Assembly: GCA_023251275.1 (NCBI GenBank)
Contig: JAHEZC010000122.1
Coordinates: forward strand, 1-7,393
DNA: 7,393 nt
Source of the DNA: Parafilimonas sp.
GTDB lineage: Bacteria; Bacteroidota; Bacteroidia; Chitinophagales; Chitinophagaceae
Reading direction: 5' to 3'
This document shows, piece by piece, positions 5,365 to 7,393 of this stretch (the stretch's first letter is position 1; every line of letters begins with the position of its first letter). The notes below the pieces were generated by a model. The model made no database searches. It had not been told where the DNA came from and worked only from the letters and a program-made list of their open reading frames with translations. A program made the translations under genes and the position numbers.

Positions 5365-6891
5365 ATGAGTCAGCATTTATCAGACCAGGAAATCATTCGC
5401 CGTGACAAACTCAAAGACCTGCGGGAATCCGGCATTGATCCATATCCCGCATCCTTATACCCGGTGACACATTATTCAACAGATATAAAAGAAAAATTCT
5501 CTGAAGAGGACAAAGAAAAATTTTCACATGTATGTGTTGCCGGGCGGGTAATGAGCATTAATGACAAAGGAAAAGTTTTCTTTATTAAGATCCAGGACAG
5601 CAAGGGCATTATACAACTTTATGTAAGGCGCGATGATATTTGCAGTGGCGAAGACAAGGCATTTTTTGACAAAGTCGTAAAACATATTCTCGATCTTGGC
5701 GACATTATCGGCGTTACAGGTTTTGTCTTTATAACCCGTACAGGAGAAATTTCCATTCATGCCCAAACATTTACATTTCTTACCAAATCTCTTAAGCCAT
5801 TACCCGTTGTAAAGCGTGATGAAGAAGGGCACGTATATGATGCGGTTACAGATCCTGAATTTCGTTATCGCCAGCGATATGCTGACCTCATAATCAATCC
5901 CGGTGTGAAAGATGTATTTGTAAAGCGCACCATGCTGATAAATACCATTCGTAATTTTCTCAATGAACATGGTGCACTGGAGGTGGAAACGCCTGTACTG
6001 CAGCCTATTCCCGGAGGAGCCGCTGCAAGGCCATTTATTACTCATCACAATGCATTGGATATTCCGCTATACCTCCGTATAGCAAACGAATTGTATCTGA
6101 AAAGATTAATCGTAGGCGGTTTCGATTGGGTGTATGAATTCAGCCGCGACTTCAGAAATGAGGGAATGGACAGAACGCATAATCCTGAATTCACCATTCT
6201 CGAATGGTACACTGCGTATAAAGATTATTTCTGGATGATGGAGATCACAGAACAACTGATGGAGAAAGTTGCACTTGCATTACATGGTACTACCGATGTG
6301 CCGGTGGGCGGTACAATGATTAACTTTAAAGCGCCTTATAAACGCATCAGTATTTATGATGCAATAAAAGAACACACCGGAATTGATATAAGTGAAATGG
6401 ATGAAGATCAATTGCGTGGTACATGCCGGGAACTGCATATTCAAATTGAACCAGGCATGGGTAAGGGTAAAATGGTTGATGCCCTTTTCGGAGAAAAGGC
6501 AGAGCATCATTACCTGCAGCCGGCTTTTATTATTGATTACCCGGTTGAGATGAGCCCCCTTACAAAAAAACATCGCAGCAAACCGGGACTGGTAGAGCGT
6601 TTTGAACTGATGATAAATGGTAAGGAAATCGCCAACGCCTACAGTGAATTGAACGATCCGATTGATCAGCGTGAACGGTTTGAAGCACAGGCAAGACTGA
6701 TGGAGCGCGGGGATGAAGAAGCTATGTTTATTGATTACGACTTTCTGAGAGCTTTGGAATACGGCATGCCCCCTGCAAGCGGAATAGGAATTGGCCTCGA
6801 CAGGCTGTGCATGTTAATGACAAACCAGCCTTCCATCCAGGACGTATTGCTGTTTCCTCAAATGCGACAGGAAAGATGGGATGAAACATAG
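5365..6891 (+). CDS. lysS: Lysyl-tRNA synthetase, class II
   Basis: This 508-residue cytoplasmic enzyme charges tRNA-Lys with lysine using ATP. The N-terminal part is the OB-fold anticodon-binding domain (about residues 55-145: VCVAGRVMSINDKGKVFFIK, then GIIQLYVRRDD). The catalytic core shows motif 1 (FLNEHGALEVETPVLQPIPG, 198-217), motif 2 (FRNEGMDRTHNPEFTILEWY, 263-282) and motif 3 (GIGIGLDRLCML, 473-484). FELMINGKEIANAYSELNDP (413-432) is also typical. Length is close to the E. coli enzyme (505, from memory), with no C-terminal extension. The open frame reaches back to 5242, but the extra 41 residues are Phe-rich and unlike LysRS, and the TATCTTTG promoter element falls inside them. The start MSQHLSDQEIIRRDKLKDL matches the usual N-terminus. 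The gene appears to be transcribed alone and ends 64 bp from a convergent gene; no strong terminator is visible between them. Confidence 0.97.
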   Translation: MSQHLSDQEIIRRDKLKDLRESGIDPYPASLYPVTHYSTDIKEKFSEEDKEKFSHVCVAGRVMSINDKGKVFFIKIQDSKGIIQLYVRRDDICSGEDKAFFDKVVKHILDLGDIIGVTGFVFITRTGEISIHAQTFTFLTKSLKPLPVVKRDEEGHVYDAVTDPEFRYRQRYADLIINPGVKDVFVKRTMLINTIRNFLNEHGALEVETPVLQPIPGGAAARPFITHHNALDIPLYLRIANELYLKRLIVGGFDWVYEFSRDFRNEGMDRTHNPEFTILEWYTAYKDYFWMMEITEQLMEKVALALHGTTDVPVGGTMINFKAPYKRISIYDAIKEHTGIDISEMDEDQLRGTCRELHIQIEPGMGKGKMVDALFGEKAEHHYLQPAFIIDYPVEMSPLTKKHRSKPGLVERFELMINGKEIANAYSELNDPIDQRERFEAQARLMERGDEEAMFIDYDFLRALEYGMPPASGIGIGLDRLCMLMTNQPSIQDVLLFPQMRQERWDET

Positions 6892-6955
6892 GCGGCTAAC
6901 AACATTTTATTATTCCCATCATGCAGTCACCGGCGTTGAAATTTGAGCTTACCTT

Positions 6956-7393
6956 TCAAATAAATAAGTCTGTGTTTAGTTGAGCGCCGGCAGCTGCGGC
7001 ATATTTTTCAAAATCAGTAATGCGTTCTCTCATCAGCACTTCCTCATCAAGGAATGTGTTGCCTGTGCATTGCGGTGAGGTTTTGCAGAGAATATAAAAT
7101 GCAGCATCGGCAACAATTTCAGGAATGCGGCTCCTGTCTGCCATTTCACGGCCACCTAATAAGTTTCTTACCGCCGCTGTATCAATAGTAGTTTTGGGCC
7201 ACAACGCATTCGATGCAATATTATATTGCTTTAATTCTTCCGACCAACCCAATGCCATCATGCTCATATTGTATTTGCTCATTGTATATGCTATATGCGA
7301 CCCGAACCATTTTGGATCGAGATTCAAAGGCGGAGATAAAGTTAGTATATGCGCATTGCTCCCTTTTTTTAAATAAGGGATGCAATGCTTTGT
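6956..7393 (-). CDS. Short-chain dehydrogenase/reductase (HSDL2-like), N-terminus outside window
   Basis: This is the C-terminal 145 residues of an SDR-family NAD(P)-dependent oxidoreductase on the minus strand. The frame is open through the right edge, so the internal TTG near 7327 is not the start. Active-site marks are present: the catalytic Ser in ILTLSPPL (Ser20 of the fragment) and the YxxxK pair in AYTMSKYNMS (Tyr36, Lys40). The run ASNALWPKTTIDTAAVRNLL, followed by RSRIPEIVADAAFYIL and TGNTFLDEEVL, resembles the HSDL2 / citronellol-dehydrogenase-like SDR group. The Rossmann GxxxGxG cofactor motif must lie outside the window, in about 130 missing residues. It should be a soluble oxidoreductase acting on a hydroxy- or oxo-lipid or similar compound; the substrate cannot be told from sequence. 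It converges on lysS, with 64 bp between the two stop codons. Confidence 0.9.
   Translation of the reverse strand, partial: TKHCIPYLKKGSNAHILTLSPPLNLDPKWFGSHIAYTMSKYNMSMMALGWSEELKQYNIASNALWPKTTIDTAAVRNLLGGREMADRSRIPEIVADAAFYILCKTSPQCTGNTFLDEEVLMRERITDFEKYAAAAGAQLNTDLFI

Noticed and set aside
5524..6573. Minus-strand open frames inside lysS
   Set aside because: They are reverse shadows of a strongly conserved gene and have no recognisable domain.
7125..7376. Plus-strand open frame opposite the SDR gene
   Set aside because: The minus strand carries the SDR catalytic YxxxK motif and family pattern; the plus reading has neither.

Overview
The window reads as an AT-rich chromosomal stretch from a member of the Bacteroidota, most likely near the Chitinophagaceae. 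This rests on several signs. The exported proteins are of types common in that phylum: a carboxypeptidase-regulatory-like beta-sandwich protein, a DUF6134-like protein and an OMP_b-brl_2 type outer-membrane barrel. Shine-Dalgarno sequences are weak or absent. Two good matches to the Bacteroidota -7 promoter element TAnnTTTG lie just upstream of start codons. The assignment is inferred from sequence style and remembered family features, not from a search.

Layout, left to right. (1) Bases 3-638, plus strand: the C-terminal two thirds of a fumarylacetoacetate hydrolase (FAH) family enzyme, cut by the window edge. (2) 673-1587: an exported carboxypeptidase-regulatory-like protein whose reading frame is broken by one in-frame TAA at 1072-1074. 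(3) 1588-1916: a gap with an AT-rich hairpin and a possible decayed minus-strand ORF. (4) 1917-2462: a short AraC-type DNA-binding protein with its own promoter-like element. (5) 2716-3378: an exported DUF6134-like protein of unknown role. (6) 3379-3769: a gap with weak protein-like readings on both strands. (7) 3770-4423: an outer-membrane beta-barrel protein with an acidic Ser/Gly/Asp loop, followed by a strong terminator-like hairpin at 4485-4507. (8) 4634-5134: a small membrane protein with a signal peptide and a DUF4190-like two-helix region. (9) 5365-6891: a complete lysyl-tRNA synthetase gene (lysS). (10) 6956-7393, minus strand: the C-terminal half of an SDR oxidoreductase resembling the HSDL2 group, convergent with lysS and cut by the right edge.

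The genes do not look like one pathway or one long operon. Most are separated by 200-400 bp, and the two soluble metabolic enzymes (FAH and SDR) and lysS are housekeeping-type genes flanking a loose group of envelope proteins. I found no tRNA, rRNA, CRISPR array, insertion sequence, phage gene or defence system. The points most worth a second look are the clean in-frame stop in the 673-1587 gene and the Gly that replaces an expected metal-ligand Glu in the FAH enzyme. I see no convincing new biological system here.
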